Positions 47,385-58,149 of a DNA stretch of 64,000 nt are shown here, piece after piece. Source of the stretch: Lunularia cruciata (taxonomy: Eukaryota; Streptophyta; Marchantiopsida; Lunulariales; Lunulariaceae); the NCBI GenBank assembly GCA_948567375.1, contig OX419757.1:48856001-48920000 (forward strand), written 5' to 3'. The notes under the pieces are model-generated. The model was given only the letters and a program-made list of their open reading frames with translations, made no database searches and was not told where the DNA came from. Made by a program: the position numbers and the translations under genes. Position 1 is the first letter of the stretch; the number at the start of each line of letters is the position of its first letter.

Positions 47385-48295
47385 ATGGCCGTGATGCCTG
47401 AGGTTATCATTGCCATGCAATAACAAATCAAGCACCTTACTCGATTGTTGGAAGAATGAGATCATCAACAACAAGAGCAAGTAGAAAGAGCACCATTTCA
47501 AGAAGAGGAAGAACAAATCCAATTTCCAAAGCACAAGGTATTTGAAGGCAAGAATCTCTCGGATGCACTAGAGATTTTTGTGTTTGACTGTGAATGGTAC
47601 TTTGAAGCTATCAATCTTCAAGATGAACAAAAATAGATTCTCTTGGCTTCCACCTAATTGGATAGAGTAGCAAAGCTATGGTGGCAGTTTCAAGTGGAGC
47701 AAGCTATATGGCAATTTGTTGCACCAATCTTGACATAAGAAAAATTCAAGAGTGCAATAATTGATCAATTTCAAGCTATAAATGCCAAATGAGCTAACAA
47801 GATAGGTTGGTAGAGTTGAAGTAAATGGGCTTTGTAAGAAGTTACATCATGTTATTCTAGAACACCATCATGCAAATTATAGATATATTGAAAGATAAAG
47901 CTTTGGATCAATTTGTGAGGGGCTCAAAGTCACAAACCAAACTAGAGGTGATTATACCAAAGCCAAAATACTTGGAAGAAGCCATGCAGTTGGTTGAACA
48001 CTTTGAATCCTTGGTTGCAACAACTTGGTCTTGACCTTGACCTCCACAGAACCTACAAATACATTACATATGGATGGAGGAGCTGACACCAACAGAGATT
48101 GATGCCATCCACTAGAGAACAATTGGCACTATAGATAGAGAAAGATTGGAATAAAATGGTGGTTTTTTTATTGTTTCCAAATTGGACATTGCATTATTGA
48201 ATGTCTACTCAAAATTGGATGACCTTGACAAATTGGCCAAATGAAGTTTGTGTAGCAAAATGATAAAAGAAATAAGGAATCCCAATAGTAGATTT
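47385..48295 (+). pseudogene. gag of element H
   Basis: It begins at ATGGCCGTGATGCC and runs parallel to gag of element A (KVFEGKNLSDALEIFVFDCEWYF at about 47540). The knuckle (about 48165) reads FFYCFQIGHCIIEC, with the first Cys lost but the His in the canonical position. Several stops are present. Confidence 0.7.
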
Positions 48296-48299
48296 TGAG

Positions 48300-48640
48300 A
48301 CAACTACAAGGTATGATATCTGATCATGGTTGTGGGATTTTGGTGGATTTTGGAAATTCATAGAATTGCACGTTCATGCAGTTAGTAAAGGAATTAAGTA
48401 TTCATATCAAGCCAATAATTGGAAGTAGACTGATGATGGTGAATGGTAAAAAGGGTTCTACATTTAGCATCTCACATTTGGTTACATACAAGTTTGGGAA
48501 GGAGTATATGGAGTGTATGAGGTTTGTAGTGGCATCCCTACCCCTACACTATGATGTCATTCTAGGTTTGCCTTGGCTTGAATGTCACAAGATTCAAAAA
48601 TTTGATTGGACATGACAATAAATTCAAAGTATAACACCAA
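48300..48640 (+). pseudogene. Protease of element H
   Basis: CGILVDFGNS (about 48333) is the retropepsin site, with DSG changed to DFG, which removes the flap-side Ser. It is followed by KELSIHIKPIIGSRLMMVNGKKG and LHYDVILGLPWLECHKIQ (48376-48615). Confidence 0.7.
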
Positions 48641-48700
48641 GGTAGGAATTTCCAATTAGGTTTTCTAGCACCTTTGAGTAAAATATCTAAGAATAATCAG

Positions 48701-48820
48701 TCTCAAGATGAGAAGTTTGTTAAGAAAGTAGCTATAGAGCAAGCTTTGAAGGAATATAAGTCCCAAGATGGAAAGTTTGTCAATAAAGTAGCAATAGAGC
48801 AAGCTTTGGAGGAAGAGAAA
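48701..48820 (+). repeat. Two in-frame 20-residue repeats in element H
   Basis: The units SQDEKFVKKVAIEQALKEYK and SQDGKFVNKVAIEQALEEEK are the same motif as the three units of element A. Both are in one open frame (48674-48865). Confidence 0.85.
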
Positions 48821-48859
48821 AACATTTATGTTGTGGATCAAGCCAATTGCATATGGAGA

Positions 48860-51800
48860 ATCTGAGGAGGGCTGGAAGCCTCATCAAGCAATGGTTGATC
48901 AAATATTCTAGGAGTTTTCAAATGTGCTTCTAGATGATCTGCCAAAGGGACTACCCTCCAATAGTGGTATGCTCTTCAAATTGAGTTATTGCCAAGAAGT
49001 ACTCTAGTGAGTAGACCAATCTATTTGCTCTCACCAAAGGAGTTGGATGAGCTTCAAACAACATTGATGGAGTTGTTGGAGAATGATTTCATATAACATA
49101 GTACATCTCCTTGAGGAACACTGATATTATTTGTTCCAAAGAAGGATGGAGGACTTCACTTCTATATTGATTATTGTGGCCTCAATAAACAAATAATGAA
49201 GAATACATATCCCTTGCCTTGAATTCATGACTTGCTTGATCAATTGAGTGGAGCATGATACTTCTCCAAGTTGGATCCCAAAGTGACTATTGGCAAATTC
49301 CCATTGATAGAAAAGATGTGCAAAAGACTACCTTTTGTACAAGGTATGGGCATTTTGAGTAGAGAGTTTTTCCTTTTAGCCTCACTAATGCTCTAGCAAT
49401 CTTCATAGATCAAATGCATTGGGTGTTGGATGGGCTATTGGATTGGTACATGGTGGTATTCTTGGATGAGATTTTAATCTATAGCAAGATAGAGGTAGAA
49501 CACACAAATCATGTGCCAGAAGTCCTAAGATGAATATGTTAATGTTAGTTTTACTACAAGAAGTCAGAGTGTGCCTTTTGGCAAAAGGAAGTTACCTTCA
49601 TGGGTCACAAGATCTCATCAAAGTGCATCAAGATGGAAGAGGAGAAAATCAAGGCCAATATTGATTGGCCTACTCCAAAGAATGCTATAGAAGTACAAAT
49701 ATTTAATGGATTGACAAGTTTTTACCAATGGTTCATCCGCTATTATGCTCATGTGACCACAATATTAACCGATCTCTTGGGAAAGAACTCAAGCTTTCAA
49801 TGGACCACCAAGCATAAAGAAGCATTCCGAAAGCTAAAACGTATTGTAACAATATGGAGTTTAGCAATGTAGTTAGTAAGGCTAATGAAGTAGAGAATAA
49901 GCCAAATTAGCCCAAAATATTCTAGAAGCATCTTGGGAAGCTTCCAGACTAGTTTAATTTGCACCCCAAGCAGGTAACTTCTAGAAAGAAGCTTCTGAAA
50001 GCTTCAAACTAGCTTAGCTTGCATGCCAAGTAGGTGACTTCTAGAAGTGGTTAACTTGGCTTGCACTCTAACAAAACGGCTCAAGGAAGTTTCTAGAGAA
50101 GCTTCTCAAGGGCTTTGTATGCTACCTATAAAGACCAAAGCGGAAGCTAGGAATGCTAGGCATTCAGAGTTTTCCCACATCCAAGTGTCCCATAGTGAGT
50201 TTCCATTCTCCTATTTCTCTCCCCAGGCTCAGTCTTTTACACATAGGGTGTCTTCAGGACCTATTCTTCAACCATATGACCCTCAACTACCTTATGTGGT
50301 TGATTTTGTTAGTTTTAACTTTGAGATTGGAGCTATGTTATAACATGAATTCACAAATGGGTTATATCCCATTGCTTTTGTGTCTAATTGACTAAATATT
50401 GTAGAAAGGAATTACTTTGCTTGAGATCAAGAACAACTAGCAATGGTATATGCCACCAAGGTATAGTGGCATTAACTCTTGGGAAAACAAGCAATCATAT
50501 GAACCGATCACAAATCCTTGTTGTAGACATTACATTTGGAAAACATAAAGAGTTGACATCATTGTTGGGAGGAACAACACAATTGTTTGACATCAAACTT
50601 GAGTAGAAACCTAGTTGGTTCCATGTTATCCCCAATGCCCTATCATGATGATCTGATTTGAAGTCTCTTCCTCTCATCACAATGGCAATTATGACGGTGT
50701 CAATCAACTCCAAAGTCCAAATTGAGTTTAGGATAGTTTTACAACAAGATCTCTTCTTTTAGATGGTCTAGGGTTGTCTTTCAGCATGTAACAAGAGTAC
50801 AACACCTTCTCCTTCAAGGAAGGCCTTCTATTTTGTGAGAATATGATTTATATTCTAGCCAAGGGTGATCTCCGACTTGTGCACCTTCAAGAAGCCCATG
50901 ATTTACCAATCATTTGTCACATGGATGTGGATGCAACCTTGGGCACCCTACAATACCACTCGTAGTGGCCCAATATGGCACAAGATATTTGAGAGTTTGT
51001 CTGATCTTGTGAGAGCTTCCAATGCAACAAAGCAAACAACCAAAAACCAAGTGGACTCCTTCAACCACTTCCCATCTCATTTGCTCAATGGGAACATATG
51101 AGCTTAGATCTCATCACATCCTTACTAAGACAAAACAAGGTCACACATCAATCATGGTGTTTATGGATGAGATTAGTAAGCAAATCCATTTTTTATTAAC
51201 CTTTGATATAGTGGATGCTCCAACATTGGTCCAAATCTACTTTGATAATATTTTTTCAAGCATCATGAGATGCCTCATGTACTCATCTTTGATCATGATC
51301 TTTGTTTCATCAAAATTTTTTGGCAAGTATTCTTCCAAATACTCAGCACCAAGCTTGCTTTCTCCATGGCCTATCATCCTCAAATTGATGAAAAAATTGA
51401 ACATGCAAATTGCACCTTGGAAGATATGCTTTGTGCCTTCATCAATGTTCACTATACCAACTGGGACAAGTGTCTTGCAGCTATTGAGTTTGACTACAAT
51501 AATTCTAAATAGGCAAGCACCAGATTCTCTCTTTTCTTCCTTAATTTTAGCCAAGACTCACTTGTTCTAGATTCCTTTCTTGGTCCACTTCCATCTCATG
51601 TCACTTATACTTCTAATTTCTTGACCACCATATCCCAATCCTTACAACAAGCCAAATATCATCTCCTTGTTGCTCAAAATTACCAAAAACAATATGTGAA
51701 CCAACAACGTTGTGATCTCACATTTCAACTTGGTAATAAGGTCATGCTTTCTTCTAGTAACCTACCCCTCCCACTTGATACCCAAGTGCTCCTAACTAGT

Positions 51801-52186
51801 TAGGTCCAGTTGATGTCATCCAAATCATTTTTCTTGTTGCTTATTGACTTGCCTTGCCTTCTCATATGTGAATCCACCTTGTCTTTCACATTTCCAAGTT
51901 ACCCTTTGTTTCTAATCCATCTTCCTTTTCCTCTTGTGTCAAACCCCCTCCCCATCCCATGCCTAGCAACGATCATGAAGAGTATGAAGTTGATTGTATC
52001 CTTGCATGTCGTCACATTCAATGTGACCGCCAACAACATATTGAGTACAAGGTCCTTTAGAAAGGGTATCCCCTTCATGATACCACTTGGGAGCCTCTTT
52101 CTCATCTCCAAAATGCACCAACGGCCATCCATGAGTTTGAAGCTTCAATGGTGATGAGGACATTATCAACTAGCGGTGGAGGAATA
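48860..52186 (+). pseudogene. pol of element H: RT, RNase H, integrase, chromodomain
   Basis: The RT fragments include VSRPIYLLSPKELDEL (about 49010), [15 protein letters not shown] (about 49130, catalytic-side Cys changed to Tyr) and VVFLDEILIYSKIEVEH (about 49450, FLDD changed to FLDE). FQWTTKHKEAFRKL (49797) is cut by a solo LTR at 49845 and resumes at 50242. The integrase has MPHVLIFDHDLCFIKIFW (51270) and IEHANCTLEDMLCAF (51395). A chromodomain remnant is at about 51960-52140. The polypurine tract AGCGGTGGAGGA precedes 52187. Confidence 0.78.
49845..50241 (+). repeat. A-family solo LTR inside pol of element H
   Basis: 397 bp, TGTAACAATATGG to CAGTCTTTTACA. The flanks CGTAT (49840-49844) and CATAG (50242-50246) are each one change from CATAT, which is what element A has at this site (AAACATATGGTG). 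Confidence 0.85.
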
Positions 52187-52343
52187 TGTAACTATATGGA
52201 GTTAGTTTATCGATGAGGTTAGTCAAGACTAAAAAGACAATAGGCCAAATTAGCCTAGAATATTCTAGAAGCATATAGGAAGCTTCTTTGTACCTTCCAA
52301 GTATTGGGTAACGTGCATGCCAAGTGATGACTCATAGGAGGAA

Positions 52344-53004
52344 TGTAAAAGACCCAAGATCAAGGAGAGAAATAAGAGAATGGAAGATCACATTGAGATA
52401 CTTGAATGAGGGAAACTCCATATACCTAGTATGAGCTTTGGCTTTGGTATTTATAGGGAGCATACAAGGCTCTTGAGAAGCTTCCTTGAGCCACTTTCTT
52501 GGAGTGCAAGTCAAGTTAACCAAGAAGCTTCTCAAGAAGCTTCCTTCTAGAAGCCACCTACTTGGCTTGCAAGCTAAGCTAGTTGGAAGCTTCTAGAAAC
52601 TTCCTTCTAAAAGCTACCTACTTGGGGTGCAAACTAGCTAGCCAAGAAGCTTCCTAGATATTTTTGGAATATTCTAGGCTAATTTAGCCTATTTGCTACT
52701 TTGTTATTAGTTTATAGACTATGCTAATTTGCATTTGGACTAAAACTATCTTTTGTCACTGATAAAGACGTGCAATGCTCTATCCTTTTAGGCAAAGATT
52801 TTTACTCCATTACCATAATAACAACTTTGTCTTGTATGTGGTTGAGAGACAAACACTCCTCACTACCATATATTGGCATAATCTTTAGGTCGTTGTTGCA
52901 GAGATTTGGCTAAGTAAATAAAACTTGGATGATCTTCATTGCAACTTGTTTGGGACATTAACAAAGCCCTAACTAACTTCATTGTTAAATTTCATATTAT
53001 TACA
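52344..53004 (-). repeat. Solo LTR with an extra 250-bp internal segment
   Basis: TGTAAAAGACCC to CATATTATTACA, with a perfect AGGAA duplication (52339-52343 and 53005-53009). At 661 bp it is about 250 bp longer than its relatives. The extra DNA is at about 52705-52965, between TTTGCTACTTTGTTATTAG and CCTAACTAACTTCATTG. It also holds a four-unit heat-shock-like array at 52585-52604. Confidence 0.87.
52585..52604 (-). promoter_or_regulatory. Heat-shock-element-like array
   Basis: GGAAG CTTCT AGAAA CTTCC: four contiguous inverted nGAAn units at the same place in the LTR as those at 16745-16764, upstream of the TATTTATAG box (about 52449) on the minus strand. Confidence 0.5.
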
Positions 53005-53345
53005 AGGAAAGTTCTTGGGAAGCTTCTTGGCTAGCTTAGCCTGCATGCCAAGTAAGTGGCTTCTAGAAGGAAGCTTCTTGGGAAGCTTCCTAGCTAGCTT
53101 AGCTTGCATGCCAAGTAGGAAGCTTCTAGAAAGAAGCTTCTTGATTAGCTCGACTTACACTCTAAGAGAGCCCCTTTGAGGAAAATTCTTGAGAAGCTTC
53201 TCAAGAGCCTTATATGCTTCCCTATAAATACCAAAGCCCAAGCTCATGCTAGGCATTCAGAGTTTTCCTCATTCAAGTGTCCCAGTGAGTCTTCCACTCT
53301 GGTCTTCCATTCTCCTATTTCTCTCCTTGGTCTTGGTCTTTTATA

Positions 53346-55001
53346 TCTATGGTTGCTTTATTGATAAACTTCCCATCTTGGACTGACTATTCTTAGGTGT
53401 CTTACTCAAAGGTGCTAAACAATCATAATTGATAATTCTTACCTTGGTGTTGTACTTGAATTATCATCGGGTCCAATCAAATTGAATTTTATGATGTTCA
53501 AGCCAAGGCAAACTTAGAATGATATCATAATGTAGAGGTGACACTTCAAACCTCATACATTCCAAATACTCCTTCCCAATATTGAATGTAATAAGATGTG
53601 AAGTAGGAAATGCAAAACCCTTTCTACCATCTGCTATCATCAATCTACTTCCAATTATTGGCTTGATAGGAATAATTAATTCCTTTGCTAATTTTATGGA
53701 TTTGCAATTCTTTGAACTTTCAAAATCAACCAAAATCCTATAACCACGATACAATATCATACCTTGCAAGTGAAGTAAACTTGCAAGGTCAAACCCTCAA
53801 TCCTATTAGAACTAATCAAGTTCCTAGTAGGTGGTTCAAATTCTCCAACTAGGATTCTTTGTTTCCTTGATCATCATGCTCCACAAACTTCATTTGGGCA
53901 ATTTTTTGAGGTCATTTATTCTTGAATGGATGTTCAGCAATGTGATGTCCAATTTGGTGATAATAAAAGCAATCACCATTTTGTCACAATCTTTCCTTAT
54001 TTATAATGCCAAGTGATCTTTGTTAGATGACTTCAATCTCCATTAGTGTCGGCTCCTCCACCCGTATGTAGGGTGTTGGCAGGTTTTATGAAGGTCAAGG
54101 TCAAGACCAAGTTGTCATAACCAAGGAATCAAAGTGCTCAACTAACTACATGGCTTCCTCTAAGTGTTTGGGCTCTCACATGATCACTTCCAATTTGGTG
54201 TGTGACATTAAACCCCTCACAAATCAATTCAAAGCTTCACCTTCTAGTATATCTAGAATTTACATTGTGATGTTCTAGATTTGAGTGATATAGCTTCTTA
54301 TAGAACCAATATGCTAAAACCATATTGCCAATCTATCTCGTGAGGCTTGTGTGGTATTTATAGCTTGGAATAAACCAATTATTGCACTCTTGAATTCTTC
54401 CAATGTCAAGATTGATGCAACAAACTACCATTTAGCTTGCTCCACTTGGAATCACCACATAGTATTGCAACTCCATCCAATTTGCTTGAAGCTAAGAGAA
54501 TTTTTCTCCATTTATCTTGAAGTTTTGTAGCTTCAAAATAACTTTACAACAAAATTCTCCATTGCTCTTGGGATATTCTTGCCTTCAAACACCTTGGGTT
54601 TTGGAAATTGGATTTGCTCTTCTCCTTCTCAAAATAGTGCTCTCTCTTTACATACTATTGTTGTTGATGGTTTTGTTCTTCCAACAATAGAATAAGGTGC
54701 TCAATTTTTTGTTCCATAGGAATGATAACTTCACACATTGCCACCATGGCTACTATGCTATCAAACTACTTATGATTATCTAAGTTAACATGTAGATGCA
54801 ACATGCACATCGTTCCCTATAAGTTACAATTGGAAGAACCAAGGGTTCATTGGAAAAGGTGATCATATTCAAAAAATTCTACCCAAAGTGTGAGATGATG
54901 AACTATGTGAAATGATGCTTGGGTAGTACATGGTTATAAATATCCCAATGATTTGGTGGAAATTTATTTGGTGCTCCATAAATTCCATTGCTCTCATTCT
55001 T
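53346..55001 (-). pseudogene. Element G: 20-residue unit, protease, gag and leader
   Basis: 53346-53420 holds the start of a single 20-residue unit, finished at 46690-46700 across element H. The protease frame (53464-53769, 101 codons) reads YRILVDFESSKNCKS (active DSG lost), then IKPIIGSRLMIADGRKG and PLHYDIILSLPWLEHHKIQFDW. Gag remnants run to about 54760, with the knuckle region at about 53935-53990. The leader precedes the primer-binding site (complement of GCTCTAATACTGA, 55002-55013). Confidence 0.72.
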
Positions 55002-55014
55002 GCTCTAATACTGA

Positions 55015-55484
55015 TGTAAAAGATCAAGGAGAGAAATAAGAGAATGGAAAATCAGAGTGAAAGATCATATTGGGATCCTTGAATGTAGGAAACTCCAAAT
55101 GCCTAATATGAGCTTGGCCTTTGATATTTATAGGGAACATATAAGCTAAAAGTTACCTTCTTATAATGCAAGCCAAGCTAACAAGGAAACTTCTTGAGAA
55201 GCTTCCTTCTAGAAGCTTCTGACTTGGTATGCAAGCTAAGCTAGTTGGGAAGTTTCCCAAAAAGCTTCCTTCTAGAAGCCACCTACTTGGTGTGCAAGCT
55301 AAGCTAGTTGGGAAGCTTCCCAAAAAGCTTCCTCCTAGAAATCATCAATTTGCATGCACATTACCCAATACTTGGAAGGTACCAAATAGCTTCCTAGATG
55401 CTTCTAGAATATTCTTAAAATTCTTGGCTTATTTGCTACTTCATTAGTCTCAACTAACTCATCTCTAAACTCCATATTATTACA
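55015..55484 (-). repeat. 5' LTR of element G
   Basis: 470 bp, TGTAAAAGATC to CATATTATTACA. It contains GAGAAGCTTCCTTCTAGAAGCTTC and two AAGCTTCC direct repeats of about 65 bp (about 55220-55340). Confidence 0.88.
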
Positions 55485-57600
55485 AGTGTGTTGTTACCAC
55501 AATGGATGAATATGATGTGGGTGTTTTAAGGGTAGGAATGGAGATGGAGCTATTAGATTTTGGAGCATAGATCAAAACTCCAAGCATAAGGTATTGTGAT
55601 AGTTTTTAGTTTCCTTTGCAATAGTTACAACACATTGGTTTGTTGGAGCATTTATTTGCATAATGGTTCTTTTAAGAGTCATGGCAATAAATTTTTGGAG
55701 GGATTGAAGAAAAAGTAGCAAAAACGTAGTGGAAAGTCTTGGAGATGTTGATTATACTTTTTTGTGGTTGGTCAAAGCTTGAGTTTGTATAGATTACCAC
55801 CTCATTGTCCTTGTTGCATCAATATTGTTGATGTTGTTGATATATATCAAAGTGGTGCACATACTTGCTACTCATGGAGCATTCTCTTTTAGTTTGGAGG
55901 TTTGAATATTGTTGGTTTTTATGATTGAAGCCTTTACACCAATGTAGAAGATGCTAGAGCTAAGGACAACGTTGATTGTTGAAAACAAGTTGTAGCTAAT
56001 GACCTATATAATAAATAATTTGATTACCAAGATCAAGCAACTATATTTGGCAAGACAACATGTCCCTCCACCTTGCATAATAAATGTGGCTTCAAGAGAG
56101 ACAAAGCAATTTACAAGATGATGGGAGCTATGTTGATGAGTGAAGGAATCAAGGGATAACGGGAAGAAAGGAGTAGTGCTTGCTTCAAGTTCTTTTCTTG
56201 AGTTTTAGCATACACAAATGCTTTAATGAGAGTGTGTTTCATTATTGTTGTTTGGAAGGCCATATCTGAACCATTTGACAATAATAATGTAAAGAGGTTG
56301 AGAGTCAACTCACAAAAGGAGTGTTTAGAAGCAATATACAGACCAAGACATTTGACAATAATAATGTAAAGAGGTTAAGAGTCAACTCACAAAAGGAGTG
56401 TTTAGAAGCAATATACAGACCAAGACATGGGTTTGGTAAGACTCTTCTTGATTTCTCCAAGCTATTTTTTAATTTGGTCTCCAAGCTATTTTGTAACTTG
56501 CCAAGGATTATGAAGTATGAAAATTATCTTGAATCACAAGCTCTAGTTGATAGGGCAATTTTGCATACCTTCTACATGGATTGGGAGAAAGCTTTCCATA
56601 ATATTGCTATGGAAGATAATAGAGTTGTGTAGAACATAATGCATTGTAGAACTTATGCTTGACTTACATGATTAATAATATATATACATATATATATGTA
56701 ATTATTTATTTTCTTTTCTTTCTATTTATAAAAGGGTTTATAAGTCTTTGAAAAACCAAGGTTGAGTGTTTTGGTGTTCAATTTAAATACATATTCTACC
56801 TATTACTTATGTTGATTGTAGGTTTCTCATAATCAAAAGATATGTGCCCAAAAAATTACAATAATCCAAATAAACTTTTCAAGTAGTAAAGGCAGCTAAG
56901 ATCATAATAATCTCAACGTATCTAAAGATACTTTGAATATCTTTGAGGGATCTTTTGCAGTTTTTCTCTCAAATAAAGGAAGAGGAAAAAGTGTTGAAAA
57001 AGTGTTGGAGGATTTTTTTTAAAGGTAATACGGAAAAAGGAGATAAGGAACCGCATATAAGTAAATGTATATCTCCTATTGAGGATATCTTGATTTGAAG
57101 ATGGAAAAAAGAAAACGAGAGTGATAATATCCTAGAATGAAACTCTACACCGGATATTCCACTTTGTCCCATGAGAGGATAAACTAGAATTTAAAATTGA
57201 ATCTAGTATCTCATCTAATCTGACGAGAATACAATGCTGATATACCTTATCAAAACTTATCAAATAATAAATTAATCTCCATAATGAGATAATTCAGATT
57301 ATTCATTAAAGTACGAATGGATATTTTTTTATCCTGTTGATTATTAGCTGAATGTTGTTGGAACCAAATAAAAGTGAAACCTTTAGAATATAGAAGCATT
57401 CAATAATCAACGACTCTACCATATAGTCAATGTTCAATGTTCGAACAAGTTGAGATTCAATTGCCTATGTAAATAAGTCAACAGGTTCATGAGTGTTATT
57501 AATCCATAATTGGAATCGTATGTCTTGAAAAACATACGCGAGTTTTCTCATCAATGTTCAAACTTATACATAAATAAAACACATGTATCATTACAGCAAG
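55485..57600. other. Stretch without a recognised gene
   Basis: AT-rich, with an (AT)n run at about 56673-56700 and a 77-bp tandem duplication at 56272-56425. The frame at 56321-56632 (103 codons) runs through the second unit and shows no motif, so I do not call it. Confidence 0.4.
56272..56425. repeat. 77-bp tandem duplication
   Basis: Units 56272-56348 and 56349-56425 begin CATTTGACAATAATAATG and differ by one base that I can see (GTTGAGAG against GTTAAGAG). It is a recent event. Confidence 0.9.
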
Positions 57601-57721
57601 GCAAGGGCGACCGCTTAGAAAACACGAAACAAGGAGGAGAGCACATAACATAACGTATATACATATCCGTTTCAGAATCTAGAGTATGAGATTTCGTTTC
57701 GGGGTTTTACGTCCTTGTGTT

Positions 57722-57752
57722 TTAGGGTTTCGCGACCTATATGAACTAGGGT
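57722..57752 (+). promoter_or_regulatory. Pair of telo-box-like motifs
   Basis: TTAGGGTTT (57722-57730) and CTAGGGTTT (57744-57752) are inverted telo boxes (AAACCCTA). In plants these are common in promoters and 5' leaders of housekeeping genes. They mark the start of the GC-richer region. No gene start could be fixed to them. Confidence 0.35.
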
Positions 57753-57890
57753 TTCGGCCTCATTCCTCCGTGTCAGCGAAGCGGGATATGTGTCTCCGTG
57801 GAAGGTGCAATGCCTTTCCGCTCAAGGTATTCGAACCATGTCTGTCGCAGCGGAGGAGAGATTGGTCTTAGAAATCTACTTAGCAGTTAG

Positions 57891-58113
57891 TTAGTGTGGC
57901 TGCCGAACAACGAACGGTCCAACGATCGGGAGTGCGGGAGGTGAGTTTTGTTGTCTGTAGAATGAGTAGAATTTCTGGTTTAGGAGACCGTACTGCATAA
58001 GGTCGAAAGAGGCAACATTGTCGTGGCTACCGCACTGGAAGCACTCCTGTGCCAAGGATATGGTATCCTCTCCTTCCCTGTTGCCCACAGGAATGTATTC
58101 CCGGATCCAATCT
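57891..58113 (-). CDS. Candidate terminal exon, unknown product
   Basis: On the minus strand a good acceptor (…GGTGCAG) at 58114-58120 is followed by 73 codons ending in TAA: VDWIREYIPVGNREGEDTIS, then LAQECFQCGSHDN, then FDLMQYGLLNQKFYSFYRQQ and a C-terminal ALPIVGPFVVRQPH. The composition is that of a real folded protein and unlike the surrounding spurious frames. A CxxC pair (CFQC) is present. I do not recognise the family and cannot find the upstream exons between 58.1 and 61 kb, so it may be a gene fragment. Confidence 0.4.
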
Positions 58114-58149
58114 ACCTGCACCGTTAGGTAGTGATAAGCGAGACACATG

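Larger units (their letters stand above)
46701..53345 (+). mobile_element. A-family Ty3/gypsy element H, nested in G
   Basis: The 5' LTR is 46701-47117; the 3' LTR is 52187-52343 plus 53005-53345. The flanks TTTAT (46696-46700) and TCTAT (53346-53350) are a 5-bp duplication with one change; joining them restores the 20-residue unit of G. Order: gag, protease, two 20-residue units, RT, RNase H, integrase, chromodomain. Two more solo LTRs lie inside it (49845-50241 and 52344-53004). All frames are badly broken. Confidence 0.85.
52187..53345 (+). repeat. 3' LTR of element H, split by a solo LTR
   Basis: The parts 52187-52343 and 53005-53345 join through the AGGAA duplication. The end reads GGTCTTTTATA (TTACA mutated). 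It carries GGCTTCTAGAAGGAAGCTTC blocks and a CCCTATAAATA box (about 53220). Confidence 0.82.
42863..55484 (-). mobile_element. Composite A-family Ty3/gypsy element G with three LTRs
   Basis: Order along the plus strand: truncated LTR 42863-43199, leader remnant and primer-binding site 43200-43278, LTR 43280-43711, pol (43740-46700), inserted element H (46701-53345), protease and gag (53346-54760), primer-binding site 55002-55013, LTR 55015-55484. The outer flanks AGTGG (42858-42862) and AGTGT (55485-55489) look like one target duplication around the whole composite. That implies one original element followed by recombination between copies and a large deletion in the left one. Confidence 0.8.
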
